From: Nocardioides flavus (ex Wang et al. 2016)
Lineage (GTDB): Bacteria > Actinomycetota > Actinomycetes > Propionibacteriales > Nocardioidaceae
Length of the DNA: 64,000 nucleotides
Reading direction: 5' to 3'
Assembly: GCF_014653115.1 (NCBI RefSeq)
Contig: NZ_BNAD01000001.1
Location: forward strand, 186,001 to 250,000
Part shown: positions 45,803 through 53,853 of the stretch, one piece after another
How positions within the stretch are numbered: position 1 is the stretch's first letter
Layout of the letters: every line of letters begins with the position of its first letter
The notes under the pieces: generated by a model
The model's database searches: none
What the model saw: only the letters and a program-made list of their open reading frames with translations
Told to the model about the DNA's origin: nothing
Program-made: the position numbers and the translations under genes

Positions 45803-45890
45803 GGGTGGCGGCACATCGCAGCCCCAGCCACCCCGTACGCGCAATCTGCCGCCACCCCCACCGACACGCGCCGCAGCGTGGCGGCACATC
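45803..45890. repeat. Family 4 repeat cluster
   Basis: Three copies of GTGGCGGCACATC or its complement: 45803-45817 forward, 45845-45858 reverse (TCTGCCGCCACCCC), 45877-45890 forward. It lies between the convergent SGNH and M3 peptidase genes and could form alternative hairpins. Confidence 0.7.
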
Positions 45891-45897
45891 ACCGGGA

Positions 45898-47835
45898 CTA
45901 CTCGGCCAGCCAGGCGGTCCAGCTGTCGAAGGAGTAGGGGCGACCGAGGAAGTCGGCGACGAGGTCGGCGGCGTCCTTGCGCCCACCCATGGCGAGCACC
46001 TTGTCGCGGTAGGCCGTGGCGACCTCGGGGGCGAACAGGTCGTCGCGGTCGAAGGCCGAGAACAGGTCCTTGGCGATGACCAGCGACCACATGTAGGTGT
46101 AGTAGCCCGAGGAGTAGCCGTCGAGGTGGCCGAAGGCGCAGTGCATGTGCGCGCCCTCGAGCGGCGGGAACACCGAGTAGCGGCTCTGGAGCTCGTCGCC
46201 GAAGGCGGTGAGGTCGTCGTGCTGCCGGGCGTGGAACCAGTAGGACCGGGCGGCGTAGGACATCTGCTGCATGGCGTAGAGGCCCTTGCCGAACTGCTCG
46301 GCCCGGTGCATGGCGGCGACCAGCTCGCGCGGGATCGTCTCGCCCTCGGAGTTGCGGGCGAAGGTGGCGAGGACGTCGGCGTCCCACGCCCACTCCTCCA
46401 GCATCTGGCTCGGCGCCTCCACGAAGTCCCACTCGGTCGCGACGCCGGAGAAGCGCACCCACGGGGTCTGCCCGCCCAGCACGTGGTGGACCAGGTGGCC
46501 GAACTCGTGGAACAGGGTGACGACCTCGTCGTGCTCCATCAGGCCCCGGGCGAAGTTGCAGACCAGAACCCCCTCGGGGAGCTGCTCGCCGGCGACGCCC
46601 CGGACCAGGTCGAACTGCGCGGCGTGCTTGAACTTGCCGTCGCGCGGGTGCAGGTCGAGGTGGATGCGGCCGATGCGGACGCCGTCGAGGCGTACGTCGT
46701 AGCTGGCCACCTCGTCGTGCCAGGTGCCGGCGTCCTCGCGGGGCACGGGGATCCACTCGAGGCCGAAGAGGCGCCCGGTCACCTCGAGCAACCCCTCCCG
46801 GACCTGCTCGAACGGGAAGTAGGTGCGCACGACCTGGCCGTCGACGTCGTACTGCTCGCGGCGCACGAGCTCGGAGTAGTAGCGGGAGTCGTAGGTCGCG
46901 ACGGAGTCGGCGGACGGGTCGTCCACGCGCTTGCGCTCGAGCAGGACGGCGAGCTCCTCGCCCGCCCGCTCCCGGGCGGCCTCGCCGACGCGGTCGATGA
47001 AGTCGGCGACCGCCTGGCCGCTGCCGATCATCTTGACCTCGGTGTCGTAGTCGGGCCACGAGTCGTGGCCGAGCAGGGCGGCGGTCTCGCGGCGCACCGC
47101 GAGCAGGTCCTGCAGGACCTGGTCGTTGGCCGGCCAGGCGACGGTGTTCTGGGCGAGCGCCAGCTCGTGGCGGGCCTGCGCATCGGCACTGAAGGTGATG
47201 AACGGGACGAGGTCGGGGTAGTCGGTGGTGATGGTGACGAGCCCGTCGGCGTCGGGCGCGTGGGCCTCGCGGTAGTCGTCGGGCAGCCCGGCCAGCCGCT
47301 CGGGAGCGACCCGGATCGAGCGGACGTCGTCACGGATGTTGCGGCCGAAGTCCTGGGAGAGCTTGACGCCCTGCTCGCTGAGCTCGCGGAGCCGGTCGCG
47401 GGTGGCCTCGTCGCGGTCGACGCCGGCGCGCCGGAAGTCGCGCAATGTGTGGTCGAGCACCCGCCGGCCGTCGTCGTCGAGCCCGTCGGGGGTGAGGGCG
47501 GCGAACACGGCGTACAGGTCGCGGTCCAGGCCGAGCTCGGTGACGTACTTGTGGACCCGCTGGCTGAGCTCGTCGGCGCGGTCGCGCACGCCGGCGTCGG
47601 GGTGGACCTCGGCCCACAGCGAGACGGCCTCGGCATTGGCGAGCGCGGTCTCGGCCTTGTTCCACGCGAGCAGCACGACGGGGGCGTCGGACGAGCCCGC
47701 CTTGACCAGCCCCACCTGGCGCTCGGCCTCGGCGAGCTGGTCCTCGCAGCGCTGCGTCACCCAGGCGAGCCAGTCGCCGGGGCCGGGGAGGTCGAGGGGG
47801 GCGGGAGTAGTCGCGGTGTCGTCGCTGTCGGGCAC
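45898..47835 (-). CDS. M3 family metallopeptidase
   Basis: Zinc oligopeptidase of the thimet/oligopeptidase-A type; 645 residues, cytosolic. The zinc motif is VTLFHEFGHLVHHVL (HExxH) near residue 430, with the third ligand Glu about 25 residues on (ATEWDFVEAPSQMLEEWAW). Substrate-binding YSSGYYTYMWS lies near 560. GTG start with TAGGCT 7 nt upstream, hence leaderless. Convergent with the SGNH gene. Likely degrades short peptides; specificity unknown. Confidence 0.9.
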   Translation of the reverse strand: MPDSDDTATTPAPLDLPGPGDWLAWVTQRCEDQLAEAERQVGLVKAGSSDAPVVLLAWNKAETALANAEAVSLWAEVHPDAGVRDRADELSQRVHKYVTELGLDRDLYAVFAALTPDGLDDDGRRVLDHTLRDFRRAGVDRDEATRDRLRELSEQGVKLSQDFGRNIRDDVRSIRVAPERLAGLPDDYREAHAPDADGLVTITTDYPDLVPFITFSADAQARHELALAQNTVAWPANDQVLQDLLAVRRETAALLGHDSWPDYDTEVKMIGSGQAVADFIDRVGEAARERAGEELAVLLERKRVDDPSADSVATYDSRYYSELVRREQYDVDGQVVRTYFPFEQVREGLLEVTGRLFGLEWIPVPREDAGTWHDEVASYDVRLDGVRIGRIHLDLHPRDGKFKHAAQFDLVRGVAGEQLPEGVLVCNFARGLMEHDEVVTLFHEFGHLVHHVLGGQTPWVRFSGVATEWDFVEAPSQMLEEWAWDADVLATFARNSEGETIPRELVAAMHRAEQFGKGLYAMQQMSYAARSYWFHARQHDDLTAFGDELQSRYSVFPPLEGAHMHCAFGHLDGYSSGYYTYMWSLVIAKDLFSAFDRDDLFAPEVATAYRDKVLAMGGRKDAADLVADFLGRPYSFDSWTAWLAE

Positions 47836-47842
47836 GTGGCGG

Positions 47843-47848
47843 AGCCTA
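47843..47848 (-). promoter_or_regulatory. -10 element of the M3 peptidase gene
   Basis: TAGGCT, then 7 nt, then GTG at 47835. Confidence 0.55.
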
Positions 47849-47933
47849 CGGGCGAGCCCCGACAACCTCCACCGACGTCGCCCGTCGGGAGGCGTACTGG
47901 AATAGGACGACCCCGCGATGCGTAGGGACAGGC

Positions 47934-48776
47934 ATGACTGTTCCGACCCTCGCACTCCACGACGGCACGTCCATCCCCCAGCTCGGCTTCGGCGTCTTCC
48001 AGGTCCCGCCGCCGGAGGCCGCCGCGACCGTGACCGCGGCCCTCGAGGCGGGCTACCGCCACATCGACACCGCCCAGATGTACGGCAACGAGGCGGGTGT
48101 CGGCGAGGCGATCAGGGCTTCGGGCCTCGACCGTGACGACCTCTACGTCACCACCAAGCTCAACAACGGCTTCCACCGACCCGACGACGCGCGCCGCGAG
48201 ATCGACGCCTCGCTGCAGCGCCTCGGCCTCGACCAGGTCGACCTGTTCCTCATCCACTGGCCGCTGCCGACCCGCTACGACGGCGACTTCGTGCAGACCT
48301 GGCGCGCGCTCATCGAGGCGCAGGAGGCTGGGAAGACCCGGAGCATCGGCGTCTCGAACTTCCAGCCCGCCCACCTCGACAGGATCGTCGAGGAGACCGG
48401 CGTCGTCCCGGTCGTCAACCAGGTCGAGGTCCACCCGTTCTTCACCAACGAGGAGGTCCGCGCCGCCAACCGGCGCCACGGCGTGCTCACCGAGGCGTGG
48501 TCACCGATCGCCAAGGGCAAGGTCGTCGACGACCCGACCATCGGCGAGATCGCCTCGCGCGTGGGTCGTACGCCCGCGCAGGTCACGCTCCGCTGGCACG
48601 TGCAGCGCGGCGACATCGTGTTCCCGAAGTCGATGAACCCCGAGCGCATGCGGCAGAACCTCGAGATCTTCGACTTCGAGCTCGACGCGGCCCAGGTGTC
48701 CGCCCTCGCCGGGCTCGACCAGGGCGAGGCCGGGCGTACGGGCCCCAACCCCGACACGTTCGACTGGATCCCCTGA
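47934..48776 (+). CDS. aldo/keto reductase
   Basis: NADPH-dependent carbonyl reductase, 280 residues, of the AKR5-like (2,5-diketo-D-gluconate reductase) group. It has the catalytic Asp/Tyr/Lys/His set: AGYRHIDTAQMYGNE, TTKLNNG, and DLFLIHWPL. The C-terminal IVFPKSMNPERMRQNLEIFDFEL binds NADPH. ATG with AGGGACAGGC just upstream. True substrate unknown; many act on diketogluconate or glyoxals. Confidence 0.9.
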   Translation: MTVPTLALHDGTSIPQLGFGVFQVPPPEAAATVTAALEAGYRHIDTAQMYGNEAGVGEAIRASGLDRDDLYVTTKLNNGFHRPDDARREIDASLQRLGLDQVDLFLIHWPLPTRYDGDFVQTWRALIEAQEAGKTRSIGVSNFQPAHLDRIVEETGVVPVVNQVEVHPFFTNEEVRAANRRHGVLTEAWSPIAKGKVVDDPTIGEIASRVGRTPAQVTLRWHVQRGDIVFPKSMNPERMRQNLEIFDFELDAAQVSALAGLDQGEAGRTGPNPDTFDWIP

Positions 48777-48788
48777 CCGGACCTGACG

Positions 48789-48866
48789 CTGGTCGAGGAA
48801 GGCGCCCTGGCGCCTGTCACGAGACCTTTGGTCTCGTGACAGTCGCTGCGCGACCTCCTCAACCAG
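48789..48866. repeat. large imperfect inverted repeat (CTGGTCGAGG element)
   Basis: Outer arms CTGGTCGAGG (48789-48798) and CCTCCTCAACCAG (48854-48866). Inner arms TGTCACGAGACC and GGTCTCGTGACA are perfectly complementary around TTT. Between AKR and MFS genes; it may end transcription. I recall similar CTGGTCGAGG/GGTCTCGTGACA repeats in Nocardioides genomes, from memory only. A decayed copy is at 32204-32238. Confidence 0.75.
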
Positions 48867-48894
48867 CGGCGCGGGCGGATGACAGGATGGGCCG

Positions 48895-50112
48895 GTGAGC
48901 TCGGGGACCGCGCAGGAGTTCCGCTTCCGCGACATCTGGCTCGTGGCCTACGGACCCTCGATCGTCTCGGCGGTCGGGCACGGCGCGATCATGCCGGTGC
49001 TCGCCCTGCGGGCACGCGACCTCGGCGCCGACGTCAGCACCGCCGCCGCGATCGTCGCGCTCACCGGCGTCGGCATGCTGCTGGCGAGCCTGCCCGCGGG
49101 CGCGCTGGTCGCCCGGATCGGCGAGCGGCGCGCGCTGGTGGCGACGGGCTTCGTCGACGCTGCCGCGATGGCGTTCGCCGCGCTCACCGACACCGTCCTC
49201 GGGTTGGCGTTCGGCGTGCTGCTGAGCGGCGTGTGCTGGACGCTGTTCCTCATCGCCCGGCAGGGCTTCATGATCGACGTCGTCCCGGCCACCCACCGGG
49301 CGCGGGCTATGTCGCTGCTCGGCGGGTCCTACCGCGTCGGCGTGCTCGTCGGCCCCCTCATCGGCGCCGGGCTCATCGCACTGACCGACCTCACGAGCGT
49401 CTTCTGGCTCGGCGCGGCGATGTCGGTCCTCGCCTCGCTCCTGGCCGCCACCATGCCCGACCTCGGCCACGAGAAGCGGGCGGCGGCACGGGCGAGCGGC
49501 CACCTGGGGGTCTGGACGGTCATCGCCTCGCATCGCCGGCTGCTGGCGACGCTCGGCACCGCGGTGGTCATCCTCGGCATGAGCCGCTCGTTGCGGCTGA
49601 GCCTGCTCCCGCTGTGGGCCGACCACATCGGCCTGTCGGCCTCCACCACGTCACTGATCTTCGCGGGCGCCGCCGCCCTCGACGTGGCGTTCATGTGGCC
49701 GGGCGGCTGGCTGATGGACACCCGCGGCCGGATGGTCGTCGCCGTCCCGGTGGTGCTGTCGATGGCCGTGGCGTGCCTGCTGCTGCCGCTCGCGACCAGC
49801 GCGTGGTCGGTCGCGCTGGTCATGGCGCTCATCGCCTGCGGCAACGGCCTCGGATCGGGCATCGTGATGACGCTCGGAGCGGACGCGGCCCCCGAGGAGG
49901 GACGACCGCAGTTCCTCGGCGCCTGGCGCCTGTGCGGCGACATCGGCAACACCGGCGGCCCACTGCTGGTCAGCGCGATCGCCGCGACCGCACCACTGGC
50001 CACGGCGTGCCTGATCGTCGGCGGGCTCGGTCTCGCCGGCGCCGGCTGGGTCGGGTTCTGGACGCGCCGGGTGGACCGGGCGCGGCTCGCGCTCAGCCGA
50101 CCGTCACCGTGA
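48895..50112 (+). CDS. MFS transporter
   Basis: Proton-driven transporter of the major facilitator family; 405 residues, 12 predicted helices in two halves. The A-motif-like sequence GALVARIGERRAL lies between helices 2 and 3, and GWLMDTRGRMVVAV is its repeat in the second half. The loop DLGHEKRAAARASGHLG joins the halves. GTG start: CAGGAT, 6 nt. The 3' end overlaps the convergent gene by 20 bp. Substrate unknown; drug-exporter-like. Confidence 0.85.
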   Translation: MSSGTAQEFRFRDIWLVAYGPSIVSAVGHGAIMPVLALRARDLGADVSTAAAIVALTGVGMLLASLPAGALVARIGERRALVATGFVDAAAMAFAALTDTVLGLAFGVLLSGVCWTLFLIARQGFMIDVVPATHRARAMSLLGGSYRVGVLVGPLIGAGLIALTDLTSVFWLGAAMSVLASLLAATMPDLGHEKRAAARASGHLGVWTVIASHRRLLATLGTAVVILGMSRSLRLSLLPLWADHIGLSASTTSLIFAGAAALDVAFMWPGGWLMDTRGRMVVAVPVVLSMAVACLLLPLATSAWSVALVMALIACGNGLGSGIVMTLGADAAPEEGRPQFLGAWRLCGDIGNTGGPLLVSAIAATAPLATACLIVGGLGLAGAGWVGFWTRRVDRARLALSRPSP

Positions 50113-50623
50113 TCTCGTTGGAGATCATCTCCGAGTCGGTGTCGACCACGCGGAACTTGTTGGGCCCGATGCGGCCGGTGTTGATGTACGTGGCGAACGT
50201 GCCGCCGCTGACCGACATGGTCACCGGGAAGTCCGACCAGGCACCGTTCTCGAAGCGCTGCACCTGCAGGACCGCGCCCTCGCCGCCCTGATAGGTCCCG
50301 GTCAGGTCGATCTGCTGCATCGGGCTGACCGACTGCTGCGTCGCGGAGAGCGAGATGGCCGTCGCGGGGGCCTCCGACGTCGTCTCCGTGCCGGGCTCCG
50401 GCTGCACCGGCTCCTCCGGGGCCGCCTCGGTGGCGGTGTCGGTCGGCTTCGGCAGCCGGAAGGTCGCCTCGGCGGTGGTGTCGCCGCCGTCCGAGGACGT
50501 CTCGCCGATCCCGGTGGCCCTGACTCCCGCGAGGACGCCGAGACCACCCAGCAGGCCGATCGCCACGGCGACGCCGACCAGCGCGACGAGGCCGGTCAGC
50601 ACGGGACGGTTCTCGGTGTCCAT
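50093..50623 (-). CDS. membrane-anchored protein with C-terminal beta domain
   Basis: A 176-residue protein. One N-terminal helix (about residues 8-33, LTGLVALVGVAVAIGLLGGLGV), then a Pro/Thr/Glu-rich linker (PTDTATEAAPEEPVQPEPG) and a C-terminal beta-sandwich-like domain (LSATQQSVSPMQQIDLTGTY...NEITVTVG) of Ig/bacterial-surface type. Probably faces the envelope. Function unknown. Start at ATG 50623; a longer TTG start at 50671 is possible, but GACAAT at about 50660 could be its promoter. Confidence 0.62.
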   Translation of the reverse strand: MDTENRPVLTGLVALVGVAVAIGLLGGLGVLAGVRATGIGETSSDGGDTTAEATFRLPKPTDTATEAAPEEPVQPEPGTETTSEAPATAISLSATQQSVSPMQQIDLTGTYQGGEGAVLQVQRFENGAWSDFPVTMSVSGGTFATYINTGRIGPNKFRVVDTDSEMISNEITVTVG

Positions 50624-50743
50624 GTCGGGGAGGGACCTTTCGGCGGCGAGCAGGGCGCAGCCATTGTCCAAGACGGGCGCGCGGGGGCCAAGTCACCCGA
50701 CCGGCGGCGGTGCGTCCCACCCCGCGTCAGACAGGATGGGCGC

Positions 50744-51544
50744 ATGCAGTCACCGTTGCGACACGGCAGGGCAGCCATCGGCACCACGATTGCCGGAGGT
50801 GCGCTCGCCGCGCTGTCCCAGGCGCCCGAGCGCGCCTCCCGACTCCTGCGCCACCGCTACCCGACGGTGGCGGTGACCGGCATGACCGGTGTCGGCAAGA
50901 CCCGCCTCGCCGACCGGCTGTCCCGCCGCGCGAGCGCCGAGGCCGCCGCCGAGGCGCCCGAGGTGGGCTCGGCGGTGATGGAGCGGCGTACGCGTCGCAA
51001 CGCCCGGCTCCGCGGCTACCGCTTCCGCGTCGTCCCCGGCGAGAACGCCGCCACGCGCCTCGGCGCGCTCGACGAGGTCTTCCACGACGAGCCGGTCGAC
51101 GGCGTGCTGCACGTGGTGGCCAACGGCTACGCCACCCCACGTCGTACGGGCGGCACCAGCGGCGCCGGGGTCGCCTCCCGCGAGGAACAGCTCGCCGCCG
51201 AGCTCGAGGACTGGGCGATCACCGCCCACCGCATCGCGAGCATGGCCGTACGCCGCGACCGCCCGACGTGGCTGGTCGTCGCTGTGACCAAGGCCGACCT
51301 CTTCGCCGACGACATCGACGCGGCCGTTCGCTACTACTCCCCCGGCAGCGGCTCGCCGTTCGGCGACAAGCTCGACGAGCTCCGCGCGCTCGCCGGCGGC
51401 GCCCGGCTCTCGATCGACGTGCTCCCGGTGTGCGCGCAGGGCGGAGGCAGGAAGGCCGCCGACGGCCGGCTGTCCGACAGGGCCTGCACCGACCTGCTCA
51501 ACAAGCTCGAGCTGCGGATGGCGCAGCTCAGCGGCCACGTCTGA
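50744..51544 (+). CDS. P-loop GTPase-like protein
   Basis: A 266-residue protein with a GTPase-type nucleotide site: Walker A/G1 VTGMTGVGKTRLADRL at about residues 44-59 and G4-like VVAVTKADLF (TKxD) at about 180-189. No clear G2 or G3 is visible, so it may be an atypical, degenerate or prokaryotic GTPase of unknown class. The start (MQSPLRHGRAAIGTT) and a small N-terminal amphipathic helix may touch membranes. Leaderless: CAGGAT, 6 nt, ATG. Role unknown. Confidence 0.65.
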   Translation: MQSPLRHGRAAIGTTIAGGALAALSQAPERASRLLRHRYPTVAVTGMTGVGKTRLADRLSRRASAEAAAEAPEVGSAVMERRTRRNARLRGYRFRVVPGENAATRLGALDEVFHDEPVDGVLHVVANGYATPRRTGGTSGAGVASREEQLAAELEDWAITAHRIASMAVRRDRPTWLVVAVTKADLFADDIDAAVRYYSPGSGSPFGDKLDELRALAGGARLSIDVLPVCAQGGGRKAADGRLSDRACTDLLNKLELRMAQLSGHV

Positions 51545-51577
51545 GCACCGTCCCCCCGCGCCCCGTCGGCCCCCGGC

Positions 51578-51639
51578 GGTAGTTAGGGACGTTCTGGTAG
51601 GCCTGCGGGGGTCCCGACCTACCAGAACGTCCCTAACTA
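51578..51639. repeat. Family 2 inverted repeat, copy 2
   Basis: Left arm 51578-51601 starts GGTAGTTAGGGACGTTC; right arm 51618-51639 is exactly complementary over 22 bp. A 16-nt GC-rich loop separates them. It lies between the GTPase-like gene and the helical gene pair; its weaker twin is at 17648-17711. Nothing else is seen in 51545-51723. Confidence 0.85.
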
Positions 51640-51723
51640 GCCCATCCCCGCGCGGGCCGGGCGCAGTGTCCACAGGCCCGCCGCCGGCGGTTTCGGCCCT
51701 CCTGCCGCGGGCATGAGGTCGCC

Positions 51724-52023
51724 ATGAGGCCGATCACGATCAACCAGCGGGCGCTGCGGGCCGCCCGGGACGAGCTCGACGCCGCACGCGAGGAGCTGCG
51801 GGCCGCGCTCGGCGAGGTCGACCACCCCGCCGACGACTTCCCGTGGCGCGACCTGCTGGTCGAGGGCGTGCGCGGCCTCGTCGACGACGCCGAGCTGGTC
51901 GCCCGCCGGTGCCGCGCCGTGGCAGGCGCCGTCGACGACTCGGTCCTCGACTTCGACGAGCTCGACCTCATGGTCGGCCGTGCTGCCGCGGCGGTCGCCC
52001 GGTTGGACGGGGTGGCACGGTGA
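51724..52023 (+). CDS. small helical protein, first of a WXG100-like pair
   Basis: A 99-residue, all-helical, Ala/Arg/Asp-rich protein (RALRAARDELDAAREELRAAL and GRAAAAVARLDGV). Size and helicity resemble WXG100/ESAT-6 family proteins, but no canonical WxG is present. GTGA overlap with the next gene (52020) implies the two act as a pair. An AGGT-type site is near the start. T7SS substrate status is inference from size and pairing. Confidence 0.5.
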   Translation: MRPITINQRALRAARDELDAAREELRAALGEVDHPADDFPWRDLLVEGVRGLVDDAELVARRCRAVAGAVDDSVLDFDELDLMVGRAAAAVARLDGVAR

Positions 52024-52967
52024 CCCGGGTCGCGATCGACCACGTCGAGGCACGGGAGGACGGGCTGCGGTTCGGTGACCCGATCGGCTGTCGCTACCAC
52101 TGGGTCGAGCCGGGCGAGGTCGACGCCTACGGCGACTCCGTACGCCGCCTCGCCGCCAGGGTCGAGCTCGCGGTCGACGCGTTCGAGCGGACCTCCACCC
52201 TGTCCGAGGAGGTCTTCGCCGGGGAGGCCGCCGACACGCTGCGCGAGCGGGCCGCCCGCCGCCACGAGGAGTCGGCGACCGTCTGCGACGACCTGCGCGG
52301 TCTCGGTCGCGCGATCAACGACTGGTCCGACGTCCTGCGCCGCCACCGCGACGGCCTCGAGCAGCTCCACGCCTTCGCGACGAGCACGGACCTCGACGTC
52401 CGCGACCACCGCATCTGGCCGCCCGTGGAGACACTGCCCCGCGACGCCACCGCGCGGCAGGCCGACGCGTGGCAGGCGGACTGGCGGGCCTACCGTGCCT
52501 GCTTCGAGGCGCGGGTCGAGCTGCGCGACGCCCGCCGCGACGGCAGCCGCGCGCTGCTCGCGGCGCTCGCCGACCACGCCGGCGTGCAGCCCGACGAGGA
52601 CCGGCAGAAGCACGTCGCCGCCACCGCCGACCAGGTGAGGTTCGGCGACCTGCGACGCGAGGCGGCCGAGGAGGCGATGGAGGCCGTCGAGGCCGGCGCC
52701 GCCGCGGAGGCCGCGCGCAGCACCGTCGCGGCGCTCGAGCGCCGCGAGCAGGGCGCGCTCGACAGCCTCGAGGAGCTCGTCCTGGCCGAGGCCCCCCACG
52801 AGGAGATCGCGGCACAGTCCGCCAAGGTGCAGGCGCTGCTCCGCGAGCTCACCGAGGCCCGGGTCGAGGCGCGCGAGGCCGAGTCGGTCGCGGACCGCGA
52901 GCAGGCCCAGGCCGACCGCGCCGCCCGCAGCCTCGAGGCAGGCGCCATCAGGAGCCGGCTGGGCTGA
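52020..52967 (+). CDS. helical protein with WXG100-like N-terminus and coiled-coil tail
   Basis: A 315-residue protein. The N-terminal 130 residues form a helical bundle with FAGEAADTL in place of WxG (residues about 65-73), as in type VII secretion (ESX) substrates of LXG/WXG type. The second half is a long Ala/Glu/Arg-rich coiled coil (ALERREQGALDSLEELVL and AKVQALLRELTEARVEAREAES). No toxin or enzyme domain is visible. It is coupled to the previous gene by GTGA, and its 3' end overlaps the convergent sucrase/ferredoxin-like gene by 20 bp. No ESX secretion genes are in the window. Confidence 0.55.
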   Translation: MTRVAIDHVEAREDGLRFGDPIGCRYHWVEPGEVDAYGDSVRRLAARVELAVDAFERTSTLSEEVFAGEAADTLRERAARRHEESATVCDDLRGLGRAINDWSDVLRRHRDGLEQLHAFATSTDLDVRDHRIWPPVETLPRDATARQADAWQADWRAYRACFEARVELRDARRDGSRALLAALADHAGVQPDEDRQKHVAATADQVRFGDLRREAAEEAMEAVEAGAAAEAARSTVAALERREQGALDSLEELVLAEAPHEEIAAQSAKVQALLRELTEARVEAREAESVADREQAQADRAARSLEAGAIRSRLG

Positions 52968-53853
52968 CCTCGACCACCTCGTGCCGCGGGATCGTGCTCG
53001 CGCGGCGCGCGGAGCAGGTCAGCTGGTGGGCGTCCTCGCCGGGCACCCGGCGCACGACGACGTCGCACGCGCCGAGCCCGCTCACCTCGCACCGCACCGT
53101 GGTCAGGTCGCCGTCCGTGCGTACGCGTCGGACCAGCACGTCGTCGAGGCCCGTCAGCCCGTGCTGGCGGCGCAGCGCGATGTCGGCGGCCTGCGCGGCC
53201 ATCGGCAGGTCGGAGCGACCGCGGAAGTGCTCGAGCAGCAGCTCCCCCGCCGCCGTCGCGTCGGCGACCGCGCGTGCGGACTCGGGGCCGAGGCCGCCGT
53301 GGTAGAGCCCGCGCGGCAGCACGACGAGGTTGCCGGCGAACCGGTCGCCGCCGACATGGGAGCTCTCCCACGTCGCGTCGGCGTGGGACCCGTCGGCGAG
53401 CGCCAGCGCCACTGGGCGCCCGAGCTCGGCGCAGCAGGCGTCGTGCCGCCCGTGGGTGCACACGGCGAGCAGCGGGTCGGTCGAGGGCTCGAGTCCCATG
53501 CTGCGCCCGGCACCGAGGCCGGCGAGGTCGAGCGAGCGCACGTCCTCGACGTCGTCGAGCAGTGTCGTCTCCAGCCACGACGCGGGACCTGCGGCGCGGG
53601 CGGCGACCACACGTACGGGTCCCGCGCCGGCGTGACGTCCGGGGCGCCGGACCAGCAGCACCCGCACCCGGTGCCGGCGCGCCTGCTCCCGCAGGTGCTC
53701 GCCGAGCCCGTCGGGCAGGCGGGCGTCGCGCAGCGCGTCGACACCCCACGGCCCGGCGTGCTCGACGAGGAGGAAGCTGCGGACCGTCGAGGCCGTGCCG
53801 GCGAGCTCGTCGCCGCGCTCACGACTCGCGACCGCGCAGCGGAACCCGGTCAC
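52948..53853 (-). CDS. sucrase/ferredoxin-like family protein, copy 1
   Basis: A 301-residue thioredoxin-fold protein that may carry a [2Fe-2S]-type cluster. The conserved segment LLAVCTHGRHDACCAELGRPVALAL has the two cysteine clusters (C and CC). Further conserved parts are ATWESSHVGGDRFAGNLVVLP and LVEHAGPWGVDALRD. It is coupled by GTGA to the JmjC gene upstream of it. The same family recurs at 55392-56171, so the oxygenase gene is bracketed by two copies. Function within the family is unknown. Confidence 0.8.
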   Translation of the reverse strand: MTGFRCAVASRERGDELAGTASTVRSFLLVEHAGPWGVDALRDARLPDGLGEHLREQARRHRVRVLLVRRPGRHAGAGPVRVVAARAAGPASWLETTLLDDVEDVRSLDLAGLGAGRSMGLEPSTDPLLAVCTHGRHDACCAELGRPVALALADGSHADATWESSHVGGDRFAGNLVVLPRGLYHGGLGPESARAVADATAAGELLLEHFRGRSDLPMAAQAADIALRRQHGLTGLDDVLVRRVRTDGDLTTVRCEVSGLGACDVVVRRVPGEDAHQLTCSARRASTIPRHEVVEVSPAGS

